Shown here in pieces: positions 28,469-38,530 of a stretch of 64,000 nt of DNA. The first letter of the stretch is position 1. Each line of letters starts with the position of its first letter. A model generated the notes under the pieces. That model did no database searches and had not been told where the DNA came from. It was given only the letters and a program-made list of their open reading frames with translations. Source of the DNA: Arthrobacter sp. B2a2-09 (GTDB lineage: Bacteria > Actinomycetota > Actinomycetes > Actinomycetales > Micrococcaceae); the NCBI RefSeq assembly GCF_027587375.1, contig NZ_JAMXIC010000005.1, forward strand, positions 124,001 to 188,000, read 5' to 3'. The translations under genes and the position numbers were made by a program.

Positions 28469-29455
28469 GGTTCTGTCTTTCCTGGGTTGGGTGTTCCCGG
28501 CTGCGCGGGGGAGCGCAGGCCGGGGGTGGTGGATCGGCCGGCGGTGTCGCCGGTGGTGGTTTCGGGAGGCGGTGCCGCCCAGCTGGCGAGGAAGGCCAGC
28601 GCGTTTTCGGACGCGGAGCCGGGCTCCGCGGTGAAGGTGAACAGGGTCTGTCCCTGGTCGCCGGGAAGGTCCAGCGTCTCGTGCTGCAGGGACATGTCCC
28701 CGGCGAGCGGGTGGTGGAAGCGTTTGGTCCCTGTGGTGTGGATCCGCACGTCGTGTCCGGCCCATAATGCCGAGAACAGCCCGCTGCGGGTGGTCAGTTC
28801 CCCGACCAGCTCGTTCAGGGCCCGGTCGTCGGGGTTCCGGCCGGATTCAGAGCGCAGCATCGCGACCGCGGTGGCCGCGACCGCGGGCCAGTCAGGGTAG
28901 AAGTCTCCCGCGCCCGGTTCGAGGAAGATGTGGCGGGCCTGGTTCGGGACCCGCCGCGGGGTCCCGGGGTCGGATGGCGAGGAGGTGTTCGACTGTGCCG
29001 CGAGGGCGAACGCGGGTCCATACAGTGCCCGGCCCAGGAGGTTTGCGGCCAGCACGTCCGTACGGCTGTTCTGCACCACGGCGACCGCTCCGGTCATCCC
29101 GTCCAGCAGACGCAGCACTCCCGGACGGACCCGTTGCTGCGGTGGCCGGCGCGGGGTCCGGCGCGACGGCGTGTTGGCCGTCCTTGCCAGGTCCATCAGG
29201 TGCGCCCGCTCGGCCTCGTCCAACTGAAGGGCCGATGACACGGCCTCGAGTACGGCGTCCGAGACGCCCGCGGACGCTGCCGCGTTCCAGGCGGGTGTAA
29301 TAGTCCGTGCTGACCCCTGCGAGGTGCGCCACTTCCTCACGGCGCAGCCCCGGCACTCGGCGCAGTTCCCTGTATGTGGGGATTCCGGCCTGTTCCGGGC
29401 TGATCTTCGCTCGACGCGAGATCAGGAATTCACGGATTTCCTCTTTTCTGTCCAC
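28465..29455 (-). pseudogene. XRE regulator with MmyB-like ligand domain, frameshifted
   Basis: The N-terminal helix-turn-helix is read from a GTG at 29455 (DRKEEIREFLISRRAKISPE, then RRVPGLRREEVAHLAGVSTD and YYTRLERG). The rest continues only in another frame: GVSDAVLEAVSSALQLDEAE, then the MmyB-type ligand-binding domain to a stop at 28465. In this family LERG is followed directly by xxxGVSD; removing one C from the CCC at 29267-29269 restores exactly that. So there is a one-base insertion, either a real mutation or a sequencing error. It overlaps the SDR start (ATGA) and would regulate the flanking SDR genes. Confidence 0.8.
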
Positions 29456-29661
29456 ATCCACCACGCTACGCAGCCGCGTCTGCCGGTGGCAGTGTCTATC
29501 AGACACCCCCAAAACCGGCCCGGAATATCAGGGCTTTACACCTTGTCGGTAAGTCTTCAAGCCCTTTGGTCCTTTCGGCTCGGGAACGTAGGGGTTCCGT
29601 CAGAACCTCCCAGCTTTCTTGGGTGAGGTATTTACTGATATCGGACTCCTCAGAAAGGGAC

Positions 29662-30492
29662 ATGACAATGACTACTTGGCTCATTACGGGATGCTCGACG
29701 GGTATTGGCCGCGCTCTGGCGGAGGCTGTTATCGCGGCAGGACATAACGTCGTCGCGACGGCGCGTGACCGTGAAAAGGTCGCGGACCTCGCGGAGGGCA
29801 ACAATCGGGTTCTGGCTGTGGCGCTGGACGTCACAGACCCGGCGCAGGTGACTGCCGCAGTCGCAGAGGCCGAGAAGACATTCGGCGGCGTCGACGTCCT
29901 GATTCACAATGCCGGCTACGGCTATCGTGCCGCCGTCGAGGAAGGCGATGAAGCGGACATCCGGCTGCTGTTCGACACTCACTTCTTCGGATCGGTCGCC
30001 ATGATCAAGGCGGTGCTGCCCGGCATGCGTGCACGTCGCAGCGGGGCGATCGTGAACTTCTCCTCAATCGCGGCGACGTACACCCCGGTTGGCTCCGGCT
30101 ACTACGCGGCCGCCAAGGCCGCCATCGAGGGTATGACGGGCTCGCTCCGGGGTGAGTTGGAGCCACTGGGCATCTCCGCGACGGTCGTCGAACCGGGCGG
30201 TTTTGCCACCGACTTCGGGGGCCGGTCTCTCACTCAGTCGACGACGGTCATCGCGGACTACGCCGGGACTGCCGGGAAACGGCGTATCGAAACCGTCGTG
30301 AACTCTCCTGCCAAGGGCGATCCGGCCAAGGCCGCGCAGGCGATCATCCGTGCTGTCGAGGCCGAGGACACCCCGGCTTTCCTCTTGCTAGGCAGCGATG
30401 CGCTCGAGGCGTACCAGAAGATCGTGCAGGCTCGGCTCGACTCGACGTCCAACTGGGAAGCATTGAGCCGCAGCACCGACTTCGACGCCTGA
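29662..30492 (+). CDS. SDR family oxidoreductase
   Basis: 276 aa from the ATG at 29662, with GAAAGGGA just upstream; the open frame to 29566 has no ribosome site. WLITGCSTGIGRALAEA is the cofactor motif, followed by IHNAGYGY (the Asn replacing NNAG is in HNAG), Ser in NFSSIAA, and YYAAAK. It is divergent from the XRE/SDR unit, so the frameshifted XRE protein would have been its probable regulator, as is common for such SDR/XRE pairs. Substrate unknown. Confidence 0.85.
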   Translation: MTMTTWLITGCSTGIGRALAEAVIAAGHNVVATARDREKVADLAEGNNRVLAVALDVTDPAQVTAAVAEAEKTFGGVDVLIHNAGYGYRAAVEEGDEADIRLLFDTHFFGSVAMIKAVLPGMRARRSGAIVNFSSIAATYTPVGSGYYAAAKAAIEGMTGSLRGELEPLGISATVVEPGGFATDFGGRSLTQSTTVIADYAGTAGKRRIETVVNSPAKGDPAKAAQAIIRAVEAEDTPAFLLLGSDALEAYQKIVQARLDSTSNWEALSRSTDFDA

Positions 30493-30525
30493 GAAACGAC
30501 GTTTGGCCACGGACGGGCACTTCCC

Positions 30526-30855
30526 GTGCCGTCCAACGCGTCCTTGCAGTGCCCCCTAGCAAAGAACCAGATTCTCGAACTCGCCATGATGTCGGTGCAT
30601 CTCATGCGGCCAGCCACCAACACCGTGTTCGTCGATCTACTGGACCGCGAAGCCGTGTGGGCGCAACACACGGTCATCTACCAGGCAATCGCAGACCAGG
30701 ACCCGGAAGCCGCCCGCGCGGCATTCCAAAACCACGTCGGATACCTCGACGACACCCGGCGCATGGCACTGGCGGACATCAGCGCGACGGACGTTTTCGT
30801 GGCAACATTGCCCGATTCGAGCCGCCTGGCAGCGTCAAGGCCCCGCGCCGAATAG
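30526..30855 (+). pseudogene. GntR-family FCD domain remnant
   Basis: About 100 codons resembling the C-terminal end of an FCD-type ligand domain of FadR/GntR regulators: HTVIYQAIADQDPEAARAAF and the following helix with HVGYLDDTR, where family members have the metal-binding His. No winged-helix DNA-binding domain is present; the SDR stop is only 33 bases upstream. It is therefore a truncated relic, probably left by a deletion that joined the SDR gene to it. Confidence 0.6.
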
Positions 30856-30984
30856 CCGCCCAGAGCGGGCCGTTCATCCGGTGCTACCCATTGGCATGGG
30901 CACGGCCGCATGGAGCCCCTCTAAGACGGGGCCCCATACGGCCGATGCATGAGTGGGGCCGATGAACAGCCTGCCCCGGGGAGA

Positions 30985-32685
30985 TCAGGGAAGCCGGATG
31001 GGTTTGAGTTCGTCGAAGCGGTCGCCCGGTCCCGGGTTCCCCGGATTGGTCTTGCCACCCAGCTGTGTCATGACGCCCCACACGGCGTTGAGGCCTGTGG
31101 TCACGGCTCCGTCGGCCCAGCCGCCGGTCCAGGAGATGCCGTCGCCGGCGAGATAGATGCCTCGGTGTGCCGGGTCCATTCCGTCCTGCATGAAGTGCGT
31201 GTAGAGCCGCTCCTGGTAGCGGTAGTGCCCTGGGAGGTTGTCACTGAAGGCGCCCATGAAGTTTGGGTCGTCTTCCCAGGAGACCGTGATTGGATCGCCG
31301 ATGATGTGCGAGGCGATGTCCACGGTGGGATAGATCTGCTTCAGGGAGTGCAGCATGAGTCTGACCCGCTCGTCGGCATCCAGCGGCAACCACTTCAGGG
31401 CGTCGTCGTTCCAGGTGTAGGACAAGCAGATCAGGGCGGGCTGGTCCGGGCCGTTGTCCAGCAGGTAGGTGCCGCGCGTGAGCCGGTCTGTGAGCGTGGT
31501 ACTCATGAGCTGGCGGCCGGTCTGTGGGTCGATGTCCTTCCAGAACGGCCTATCGACCACTACGAACGTCTTGGAGGACTGCATGTAGTGGCTACGCTCG
31601 ATCGCCGTCCAGAGCTTGTGGCTGAAGAGCGACTCGTCGACATCGATGCGCGCCGAGAGCAGCCAGCTCTGGCACGTCGCAATGACCGCCGGATACTCCC
31701 GCGACTGTCCCCACTTGTCCGTGACGGCGATGGGTCCCTCGACCGCTGCAGCGGCGCCCCCACTGCCAGGAAGGCGCCGGATGGACGCGACGCCGGGCCG
31801 CGGGTGCCCGCCGTGAAGGGACGCGAGGCTTGTGCCTTCTGGCCAGTGCGCCAGGTCGGAGGGGGCATGGTTCCAGAGACGTTCCGGCAGGAGCTGCGCC
31901 CCGCCGATGATCCGGTGCTGGTCCGCGTCGGCATCCACGTACACGACGCGGAGGATCTCCAGGATGCTGTCCGGGAAGTTGGTGTCCCAGCCGCCCGTTC
32001 CGAACCCGACCTGGCCGAAGGCCTCCCGGTATTCGAACGGGAGGGACGAGAACGCCTTTGACGTGGCCAGGTAACCGGAGAAGGAGATGTCGTCGAAGCG
32101 CGGAACCAGTTCGTTCCAGAGCCTCTTGATGGTGGCGAGGTCCTTCGTCCGGATGGCTTCCTGCATGGCGCTGAAGTGGGCGCGTTCCTCCAGGCAGTCG
32201 TCCCAGGCGTTGGACACGTCCCGGAAGAACCCAGGAAGATCGTCGGGGGTCTCGGCATAGTGGGCCGTGCCGCCAAGTTCGATCACGGTGCTTCCGGCGG
32301 CAGGCGTCAGTGGGTTGGGGAACGGTTGCGTTTCGATGCCAACAAGATCCGCGTAGTGGAAGAACGAGGTGCCGCTCTTGGGGAACCGCATTCCGCCCAG
32401 GTCCGCCACCGGTCCGGGCTTGCCCGGCTGGGTGCCTCCGCGGAGGCGTCCTCCGATCCTTGAGGACTCGTACATAACCGGCCTGAGTCCCATTTTCATG
32501 AGTTCGTAGGCTGCGACGAGTCCTGACAGTCCGGCGCCCACAACGGCCACTTCGGTGCCGTACATGTCGGCCGGGACGGAACCTATTCCCGCTTCATGGG
32601 TGATGTAGTCCTCGTAGGGGAACGGGAAATCGGGGATGAGCATGCTCAGTTTTGCAGTCGGCGTGCTGGTGGCTGCGATGGTCAC
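30985..32685 (-). CDS. Flavin L-amino-acid 2-monooxygenase (lysine/arginine/tryptophan type)
   Basis: 566 aa. The FAD motif GAGLSGLVAAYELMKMG starts at residue 50, then GGRLRG, LGGMRFP, and a C-terminal LAGDGISWTGGW typical of amine oxidases. Extended similarity, as I recall it, to Pseudomonas DavB lysine 2-monooxygenase is strong: FPFPYEDYI, FPNPLTPAAGSTVI and GQVGFGTGGWDTNFP match closely. Such enzymes decarboxylate and oxidise an amino acid to an amide one carbon shorter. The next gene encodes the amide hydrolase, so the pair gives amino acid to amide to acid. Which amino acid cannot be decided. Confidence 0.85.
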   Translation of the reverse strand: MTIAATSTPTAKLSMLIPDFPFPYEDYITHEAGIGSVPADMYGTEVAVVGAGLSGLVAAYELMKMGLRPVMYESSRIGGRLRGGTQPGKPGPVADLGGMRFPKSGTSFFHYADLVGIETQPFPNPLTPAAGSTVIELGGTAHYAETPDDLPGFFRDVSNAWDDCLEERAHFSAMQEAIRTKDLATIKRLWNELVPRFDDISFSGYLATSKAFSSLPFEYREAFGQVGFGTGGWDTNFPDSILEILRVVYVDADADQHRIIGGAQLLPERLWNHAPSDLAHWPEGTSLASLHGGHPRPGVASIRRLPGSGGAAAAVEGPIAVTDKWGQSREYPAVIATCQSWLLSARIDVDESLFSHKLWTAIERSHYMQSSKTFVVVDRPFWKDIDPQTGRQLMSTTLTDRLTRGTYLLDNGPDQPALICLSYTWNDDALKWLPLDADERVRLMLHSLKQIYPTVDIASHIIGDPITVSWEDDPNFMGAFSDNLPGHYRYQERLYTHFMQDGMDPAHRGIYLAGDGISWTGGWADGAVTTGLNAVWGVMTQLGGKTNPGNPGPGDRFDELKPIRLP

Positions 32686-32693
32686 GGGGGTCC

Positions 32694-33506
32694 TTACTTG
32701 GGGTTGGCGCTGGCTGCGCTGTCGATGAACGGGGAGAGGTAGTCGGTGTCCAGCCGGGCCTGGCGAAGAGTGGACAGGGCAACGTCTGCGACGATGAGCG
32801 CGGCATCGTCACCGGCGGCCGCAAGGTGCCGCCCGTACGGATCGGCGATGGTGCTTAGGCCGGCGAAGTGTGGGCCGGTGTGGTTGGCGTACGCAATGAA
32901 CAGCTGGCTTTCGAGGGCTCTGGTGGGTACCACCATCGCCGGAATCATCCGGGTGTCGAACGGGTGTGCGTCGGACTGGCCGCCTTCACGCAGGGGGACT
33001 GCCGTTGGAATGCAGAGCAGTTCCGCGCCCGCGACGGCCGCGGCGCGCGCAAACTCGGGAAACTCGATGTCGAAGCAGATTCCGAGGGCAACGTTGACTC
33101 CGTCGAAGCGGACGACGGCGGGGGGAGCCTCCCCGGCGTCGAACGCTTCCTTCTCGACTGCACCGAAGAGGTGCTGCTTGCGGTAGCGGGTCAGTTCGGC
33201 ACCGTCGCGGTCAAAGAAGGACGCCGAGATATAGCGCCGCTCCCGGTCGTGTTCGACTGTGGAGCCCACGATCGCCAGGCCCGCGGATAGGGCGATGTCG
33301 GCGATCTGCCGCCGCTGGGCTGTCCCGTCGGTGCCGTGGACCAGGCCCGGAGCGTAACCGCTGACGAACAGTTCGGGGGTTACCAGAAGGTCCGCACCCA
33401 GTGCCTTTGCTTCCTGCGCCCGGGCAGCAAGCCTGATCAGGTTCTGCTGCGGCGAGTTGACCAGCCCGGTCGCTTGCAGGACGGCCACCTTGATCCGGCC
33501 GGTCAC
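32694..33506 (-). CDS. Carbon-nitrogen hydrolase (omega-amidase/nitrilase superfamily)
   Basis: 270 aa from the GTG at 33506, which overlaps the stop of the M20 gene (GTGA) and has GGAGGG upstream. The catalytic triad is Glu45 (TPELFVSGY), Lys110 (YRKQHLFG) and Cys144 (GICFDIEFPE). The length and motifs fit amide hydrolases such as 5-aminovaleramidase (DavA). It is followed by the flavin 2-monooxygenase, whose amide product it would hydrolyse to acid and ammonia. Cytoplasmic, no signal peptide. Confidence 0.88.
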   Translation of the reverse strand: MTGRIKVAVLQATGLVNSPQQNLIRLAARAQEAKALGADLLVTPELFVSGYAPGLVHGTDGTAQRRQIADIALSAGLAIVGSTVEHDRERRYISASFFDRDGAELTRYRKQHLFGAVEKEAFDAGEAPPAVVRFDGVNVALGICFDIEFPEFARAAAVAGAELLCIPTAVPLREGGQSDAHPFDTRMIPAMVVPTRALESQLFIAYANHTGPHFAGLSTIADPYGRHLAAAGDDAALIVADVALSTLRQARLDTDYLSPFIDSAASANPK

Positions 33507-34873
33507 GTGGTGCCCTCCAGCCGGGAGCCGGGTTCCGGCGACGCGGCATCGTCGAGGTCTCCGTTGCACAGCCTTTCAACTACGCGGGTCAGCATGTCCA
33601 CGCCGGCGCAGGCGTCGTCGTCGTTCGTGTATTCGCGCTCATTGTGGGAGATGCCGTCCACGCTGGGGACGAACAGCATGACCGTAGGGACGACATCCTT
33701 CATGTTGATCGAGTCGTGCCCGGCGAGCGTGAACACTCGGCGGTTGCTGAAGCCCAGCTCGGCTGCGCATTCGGCGGCCAAGGCCACACCCGCGGGCTGG
33801 TAGGGGTTGATGCCCCAGGCGTGGGACTCCTCGACCTCAATGCTGACGTTGGCCTCCGTCTCGATGGCGGCGATACCGGCGCGGAGCAGGGCCTTGGCAG
33901 TGGCCAGGACGCCCTCATCGGCGGTCCGCAAGTCCATCACGAGGTCCACCCGGGACGGCACCACAACGGGCGAGTTCGGATACACCGTCAACTGACCCAC
34001 GGAGGTGTGCAGCACGGCACCGCTGAAGTGGTCCGCGATTTCCCGAAGCAAAACCACTAGGCGCGACGCTCCCAGCAGGGCGTCCTTGCGGTCGGCGATG
34101 ACGGTTGAACCCGTGTGTGCCTGCTCGCCGTGGACCGTAACGGTGTATTTCGCAGCGGCCCAGCAGGCGTGGACCAGGCCGATCGTGGTGCCGGAGTCCT
34201 CCATCGACCGGCCCTGTTCAATGTGGATCTCCGCATAGGCGGCGGCAGCGGGCCCATCGCCAGTTCCTAGGTGCCCGATTTCGGTAAGGGCTTCGCGCAC
34301 GCTGGTACCCGCGGTATCCGTAATGGACAGCGCGATGTCGGCGCGGAGCTTTCCGGTGTAGACGGAACTTCCCATCATGGACGGGGCGAAGCGGCAGCCT
34401 TCCTCGTTGAACCAGTCAACGACGGCAAGGTTGTACTTGGGAACCGCTGGCGGGGTGCCGTGGTCGGGCGATTTCGAGGCTGCGCGGTCGGCCAGCCTGC
34501 GGGCAGCGTGAAGGGCCGCGGCGACACCGTAGGCGCCGTCGTACTTTCCGGCCGTCGGCTGGCTGTCCAGGTGCGAGCCCACCAGTACGTACGGTGCGCC
34601 GGGGTTCCATTCGATCAGCGCGAAGAGGTTTCCAACTTGGTCCGTTTCCGTGCGGAACCCGTTCTGGGAGGCGAGGGAAGTGAACCAGGCACGTGCCTGT
34701 GCGTCCGCCGCAGTGCCGGCTTGGCGGTCCACACCGTGGCCGGGTGTTTCGCCAATGGTCGAGAGGCTGCGGAAGTCGCGGAGGAAGGACGCAGCGTCGT
34801 CTGTCGCTGCCCGGCTGATGTCGGCTGGCTTTTGGGACGGGGCGTTGGCGGGACGCGTTGCTGCGGTGGTCAT
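33503..34873 (-). CDS. M20 family amidase (N-carbamoyl amino acid hydrolase/allantoate amidohydrolase type)
   Basis: 456 aa. Metal-site motifs: [19 protein letters not shown] (His and Asp), EEGCRF (Glu), EIHIEQG (His) and the C-terminal [10 protein letters not shown]. The middle lid domain begins around [11 protein letters not shown]. It overlaps the permease stop (ATGA) and the nitrilase start (GTGA). It removes an N-carbamoyl, N-acyl or ureido group from an amino-acid-like substrate. A paralogue lies at 47902-49161, suggesting two related substrates or duplication of the pathway. Confidence 0.88.
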   Translation of the reverse strand: MTTAATRPANAPSQKPADISRAATDDAASFLRDFRSLSTIGETPGHGVDRQAGTAADAQARAWFTSLASQNGFRTETDQVGNLFALIEWNPGAPYVLVGSHLDSQPTAGKYDGAYGVAAALHAARRLADRAASKSPDHGTPPAVPKYNLAVVDWFNEEGCRFAPSMMGSSVYTGKLRADIALSITDTAGTSVREALTEIGHLGTGDGPAAAAYAEIHIEQGRSMEDSGTTIGLVHACWAAAKYTVTVHGEQAHTGSTVIADRKDALLGASRLVVLLREIADHFSGAVLHTSVGQLTVYPNSPVVVPSRVDLVMDLRTADEGVLATAKALLRAGIAAIETEANVSIEVEESHAWGINPYQPAGVALAAECAAELGFSNRRVFTLAGHDSINMKDVVPTVMLFVPSVDGISHNEREYTNDDDACAGVDMLTRVVERLCNGDLDDAASPEPGSRLEGTT

Positions 34874-36393
34874 GGCGTGTGCTCCTCGTTGTTGAACCGC
34901 GCGGTGGAAGACTGGGGCGGTGATTGCTGGGCTGTGGCCTGCGCTACCGGGATGGCATTGGTCAGCGGCTGGGTCCTGGCAAGTTCGTTGACGCGCCTTC
35001 GCACGGAGTACCAGCCGGCCATGAGGGCCGGGATGATGATTGCCAGGGAGGCGACCGTGTACGTGCCGATCGGGAAATCAAACAGCATCAGGACAAGTAC
35101 CGCGGCCAGGAACGCCAAAGTCAGGTAGGCGGTCCAAGGCGCACCGAAGAGCCGGAAGGCTGGCCGCGGCATCAGTCCCGCCTTGGACAGTTTGTACAGT
35201 TTCAGTTGGCACAAAATGATGGTTGCCCAGGTGCAGAGGATGGCCAGGGCGGTGGCGTTGATGGTGATTTCGAAGGCCATCTTTGGAACGACAGCGTTGA
35301 GCCCCACGCCGAGCAGAGTGAAGGCTGCGGTGAAGAGGATTCCGCCGTAGGGCACCCCGCCGCGGCTCATCCGTTTCATGAATTGGGGTGCCGTCCCGGT
35401 CTGGGCCATGGAGCGGTAGATCCGCCCGGTGGAGTAGAGCCCGGCGTTGAGGCTGGATAGCGCGGCGGTGAGGACCACGAAGTTCATCGCGTCGCCCGCA
35501 CCGGGCACGCCGATACTGGCGAAGAAGGTTACGAACGGGGACTCCCCGGCCTTATAGGAGCTATACGGAAGCAGCATCGCCAGCAGGGCAGTGGAGCCCA
35601 CATAAAAGATGGCGATCCGGAAGATGACCGCGTTGACCGCTTTGGGCATGATCTTCCGAGGGTCCTTGGTTTCGCCGGCGGCTACACCGATCATGTCGAT
35701 GCCGGCGTAAGCGAACACAATGCCCTGCACAATGATGACCGCGGGGAGTAGCCCGTTGGGCAGCAGGCCGCCGTGGTCGGTGATCAGGGAGAGCCCGGGC
35801 TGGTGTCCGGCGACCGGGAAGTTGCCGGCGAGGAAGATGCCGCCCACCAGGAGGAATGCCACGAGCGCGCCAACCTTGATAATGGCGAACCAGAATTCCA
35901 GTTCGCCGAATAGCTTCACGGAGATGAGGTTGACGCCGGTGACCACGAGCAGGGCCGCCAGCGCGAGGATCCATTGCGGGACACTGCTGAAGGCGGTCCA
36001 GTAGTTCAGGTAAACGGCGACGGCGGTAATGTCCACGATCGCGGTGAGCGCCCACGACAGTGAGTACACCCACCCGGAGATGTACGCTGCCTTTTCGCCA
36101 TAGAACTCCCGAGCGTACGAGACGAAGGAGCCTGATGACGGGCGGTGCAGGACCAGCTCGCCGAGGGCGCGGAGGATGAAGAAGGCGAACACTCCGCAGA
36201 TCGCGTAGACAACGGGGAGTACGGGCCCTGCTGAGGCCAGGCGTCCGCCGGCGCCGAGGAAGAGTCCCGTGCCGATGGCGCCGCCGATGCCGATCATTTG
36301 GACCTGGCGGTTGGAAAGGCCCTTCTTGTAGCCGGATTGCTCGTCGGGGCGGACAGCCGTTGTCCGCTCCTCGACTGGATCAATGGTGGTCAT
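34870..36393 (-). CDS. APC-family amino acid permease
   Basis: 507 aa from the ATG at 36393, with AGGAG upstream; an in-frame extension to 36456 lacks support. TM1 carries [17 protein letters not shown], the amino-acid-binding bend of the family, followed by about 12 membrane helices. Motifs resemble the GABA/aromatic/D-Ala subgroup ([21 protein letters not shown] in part). It is the first gene of a four-gene minus-strand operon with the M20 amidase, amide hydrolase and 2-monooxygenase, so it most likely imports the amino acid they degrade. A palindrome and a divergent PucR gene lie upstream. Confidence 0.9.
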   Translation of the reverse strand: MTTIDPVEERTTAVRPDEQSGYKKGLSNRQVQMIGIGGAIGTGLFLGAGGRLASAGPVLPVVYAICGVFAFFILRALGELVLHRPSSGSFVSYAREFYGEKAAYISGWVYSLSWALTAIVDITAVAVYLNYWTAFSSVPQWILALAALLVVTGVNLISVKLFGELEFWFAIIKVGALVAFLLVGGIFLAGNFPVAGHQPGLSLITDHGGLLPNGLLPAVIIVQGIVFAYAGIDMIGVAAGETKDPRKIMPKAVNAVIFRIAIFYVGSTALLAMLLPYSSYKAGESPFVTFFASIGVPGAGDAMNFVVLTAALSSLNAGLYSTGRIYRSMAQTGTAPQFMKRMSRGGVPYGGILFTAAFTLLGVGLNAVVPKMAFEITINATALAILCTWATIILCQLKLYKLSKAGLMPRPAFRLFGAPWTAYLTLAFLAAVLVLMLFDFPIGTYTVASLAIIIPALMAGWYSVRRRVNELARTQPLTNAIPVAQATAQQSPPQSSTARFNNEEHTP

Positions 36394-36506
36394 GGAAACT
36401 CCTGGCCGGTGAAAGTGTTGGGCTGCCACAGGAGCAGCTGATTTCGATCGTCCCAAGGCGATGGATCATTGCCCATGACAGGGGCGAACGTAAAAGCATG
36501 CAAAAA

Positions 36507-36522
36507 ATGTACGAACGTACAT
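36507..36522. promoter_or_regulatory. Palindrome ATGTACG-AA-CGTACAT, candidate PucR operator
   Basis: Seven-base arms are perfectly complementary around a two-base centre. It lies in the divergent promoter region between the permease operon and a PucR-type regulator gene. The arm/2-base-spacer layout recurs at the second PucR gene (40411 and 41673). Confidence 0.6.
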
Positions 36523-36577
36523 GGGCCGTGGCGTCCGGTTCCGCGAGGATGTATGGAGATACTGTGGGAGGGGCGAC

Positions 36578-37726
36578 ATGACGGACGATGAGCAGTGGCT
36601 GACTTTGGTCGATGCCGTGGGCAGGCAGCTTCCTTGCCTCGTCGAGAATTTCCTGACCCGGATTCTTCCCGATCCCGCCTACGCCGATTCCGGCCTCACG
36701 CTTGAGGACCTGCGTCGCAGCAGTTTCAGCTCCTTCTCTGCCATGCTCTCGGCTCTCGGCGGGCGTGCCGAGGATATTGGCGCGCTTTCGGTCTTTGCCT
36801 CCGAACTTGGCGCCCGGAGGGCACGTCAGGGCGTTCCGCTGGACAGCCTGGTCCGGGCGATTCGCCTCGATTTCTCGGTGCTCTGGGATGCTTTGTCCGC
36901 ACCGGAGCTGCGCGCAGACCCTGCGTTGTTGGTAAGGAAGGCGGAAGTCGTGTGGGCGACTGTCGACCGCTTCGCGTCCAGCGTCCAAGAGCGGTATTTG
37001 AGGGAGTTGGAGGAAATTGAGGGCGCCGATGCCGATCTTCAGCAGCAGTATCTGACCCAACTGTTGGCGCCGGCCGAGCCGTCCCCAACTGAGTTGTCAC
37101 GCATAGCCGGTGCCCTCCGCATCAACCCTCACGCGATGTTTCTTGTAGCGGCCATCGACCGGAACGACGGCCTGCTGATCAGGAGGCGGGTCCGGGCGCG
37201 TCCGCCGCGGGACTTTCCTGTGCTGACCTATGACCAAGGGCACCACACTCTTGTCATCCGCCCCCGAACGGTGGACTCCAACGAAAAGCTGAGTTATCAG
37301 GAGGCCGCGCTGTTCGACGATGTGGCCGTCGCTGTGGCACCGCACGCCAACGGGATAGCAGGAGTGCGCACAGCAGTCAGCGCCGCCCGGGAAATCATGA
37401 AAGACCTGCCCATGGGCAGCAAGGGAGTCTTCACGCTCAGGGACCGTTGGCTGTCCATCACAGCACACCGACTCTCGCAAGTGGGCTGTAACCCTGAAAC
37501 CCTGGTCTTTTCGGCGCTTGGTCGATGTAGCGACCCGGAGCGGGAACGCCTCCTGGAAGCGGTGCGAGCGTTCCTGGAGCTCGGCAGCCTCGTAGCCACG
37601 GCAGACAGGCTCGCCTGCCACCGGAACACCGTTGTCAACAGGCTGGCGGCATTTGAAGGTTACACAGGCCTGGACCTTCAAAAGCCACGGGACAGTGCGT
37701 TGGCGCTGCTTGCCATTGGGGGGTAG
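36578..37726 (+). CDS. PucR-family transcriptional regulator
   Basis: 382 aa from the ATG at 36578, with GGGAGGGG upstream. The N-terminal sensory half is helical and unrecognised. The C-terminal PucR helix-turn-helix is clear: ATADRLACHRNTVVNRLAAF followed by EGYTGLDLQKPRD. It is divergent from the amino acid permease operon, with the palindrome at 36507-36522 between, so activation of that operon by the amino acid is the simplest model. It resembles the PucR protein at 40447-41679 in layout (ELGARRARQG/ELGAKRARAG segments). Confidence 0.88.
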   Translation: MTDDEQWLTLVDAVGRQLPCLVENFLTRILPDPAYADSGLTLEDLRRSSFSSFSAMLSALGGRAEDIGALSVFASELGARRARQGVPLDSLVRAIRLDFSVLWDALSAPELRADPALLVRKAEVVWATVDRFASSVQERYLRELEEIEGADADLQQQYLTQLLAPAEPSPTELSRIAGALRINPHAMFLVAAIDRNDGLLIRRRVRARPPRDFPVLTYDQGHHTLVIRPRTVDSNEKLSYQEAALFDDVAVAVAPHANGIAGVRTAVSAAREIMKDLPMGSKGVFTLRDRWLSITAHRLSQVGCNPETLVFSALGRCSDPERERLLEAVRAFLELGSLVATADRLACHRNTVVNRLAAFEGYTGLDLQKPRDSALALLAIGG

Positions 37727-37782
37727 GGGCGCAGGTTCCGGAGTCGATATTCCCGTGCTGGCATCACGAAGGCCCCGGCGTG

Positions 37783-37830
37783 GAGACGGCTCAAAGCCAC
37801 ACACTCCTGTGTGGCTTGAGCCTCCGTCTC
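37783..37830. terminator. Strong bidirectional stem-loop terminator
   Basis: Outer arms GAGACGG/CCGTCTC and inner arms CTCAAAGCCACAC/GTGTGGCTTGAG (one bulged A) form a roughly 20-bp hairpin with a six-base loop. It sits between the convergent PucR and RraA-like genes. Confidence 0.75.
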
Positions 37831-37891
37831 TGGACAAGTCGAGCGTGCTGCCAGCAGCGCGTCGCATGGCGGCGTGTGGCGGTCACATGCT

Positions 37892-38530
37892 TCAGTGCAC
37901 GAGCAGCGTTTCGAGCGGTTCACCCACGGCGATTCGTGCCAGCAGTTCCGGCTCGGCCGCGTCCGAGGCGAGTGCCCGCTCCAAGACCGCTGTCGCCTCC
38001 TCCTGGGTCAGCACAATCACGCCATTATCGTCACCCAGCACCCAGTCTCCGGGATGAACCTCGACTCCGCCGAACAACACGGGAACGTTGACCGATGATT
38101 CCTTGGCGTGCAGCCGCTTGGTGGTGAGGCACGAGGTGCCGCGGGCGAAGACCGGCAGGCCGGTGCTCCGCAACTCCAACAGATCCGTGGCTCGTCCGTC
38201 CACAACGATGCCAGCCGCGCCCTGGGCCTTGGCGGCTGCTGCCGTTACTGCGCCGACGGGCGCATGGCGGTGGTCGCCATCCATGTCGATCACCAGCACT
38301 GCTCCTGGGTACAGCTTTAGGAGTGCACGGTTCATGGCGATCGCATCGTTGTCAACGATTCGGACTGTCACCGCAGGCCCGGCCACCTTTACGCCGTCGA
38401 GCAGCGACTGGATTGCCGGATCAACAAATCCGTCCTCAAGAAAGTGTCCGATAGTGGGGTAGCTGACCTCGGCAAGCCGGGCTAACAGGCCTGCCGAGGA
38501 CCGAAGCTCCGCCGTAGATGCCTGGCTCAT
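37892..38530 (-). CDS. RraA-like protein (HMG/CHA aldolase or demethylmenaquinone methyltransferase fold)
   Basis: 212 aa from the ATG at 38530, which overlaps the RidA stop (ATGA). The RraA fold is marked by SYPTIGHFLEDG, AVTVRIVDND, GAVLVIDMDGD, and the DGRATDLLEL segment followed by FARGTSC. Class II 4-hydroxy-4-methyl-2-oxoglutarate aldolases bind Mg through an Asp in this region; here DGRATD places Arg one position earlier than the usual GxxRD, so activity is uncertain. It could cleave or decarboxylate a 2-oxo acid in the same catabolic route. Confidence 0.75.
   Translation of the reverse strand: MSQASTAELRSSAGLLARLAEVSYPTIGHFLEDGFVDPAIQSLLDGVKVAGPAVTVRIVDNDAIAMNRALLKLYPGAVLVIDMDGDHRHAPVGAVTAAAAKAQGAAGIVVDGRATDLLELRSTGLPVFARGTSCLTTKRLHAKESSVNVPVLFGGVEVHPGDWVLGDDNGVIVLTQEEATAVLERALASDAAEPELLARIAVGEPLETLLVH

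Noticed and set aside
30985..33506. Indole-acetamide (auxin) pathway assignment
   Set aside because: A flavin 2-monooxygenase plus amidase would fit, but the enzyme looks closer to lysine/arginine types and the hydrolase is nitrilase-type, not an IaaH-like amidase-signature enzyme. The substrate is left open.
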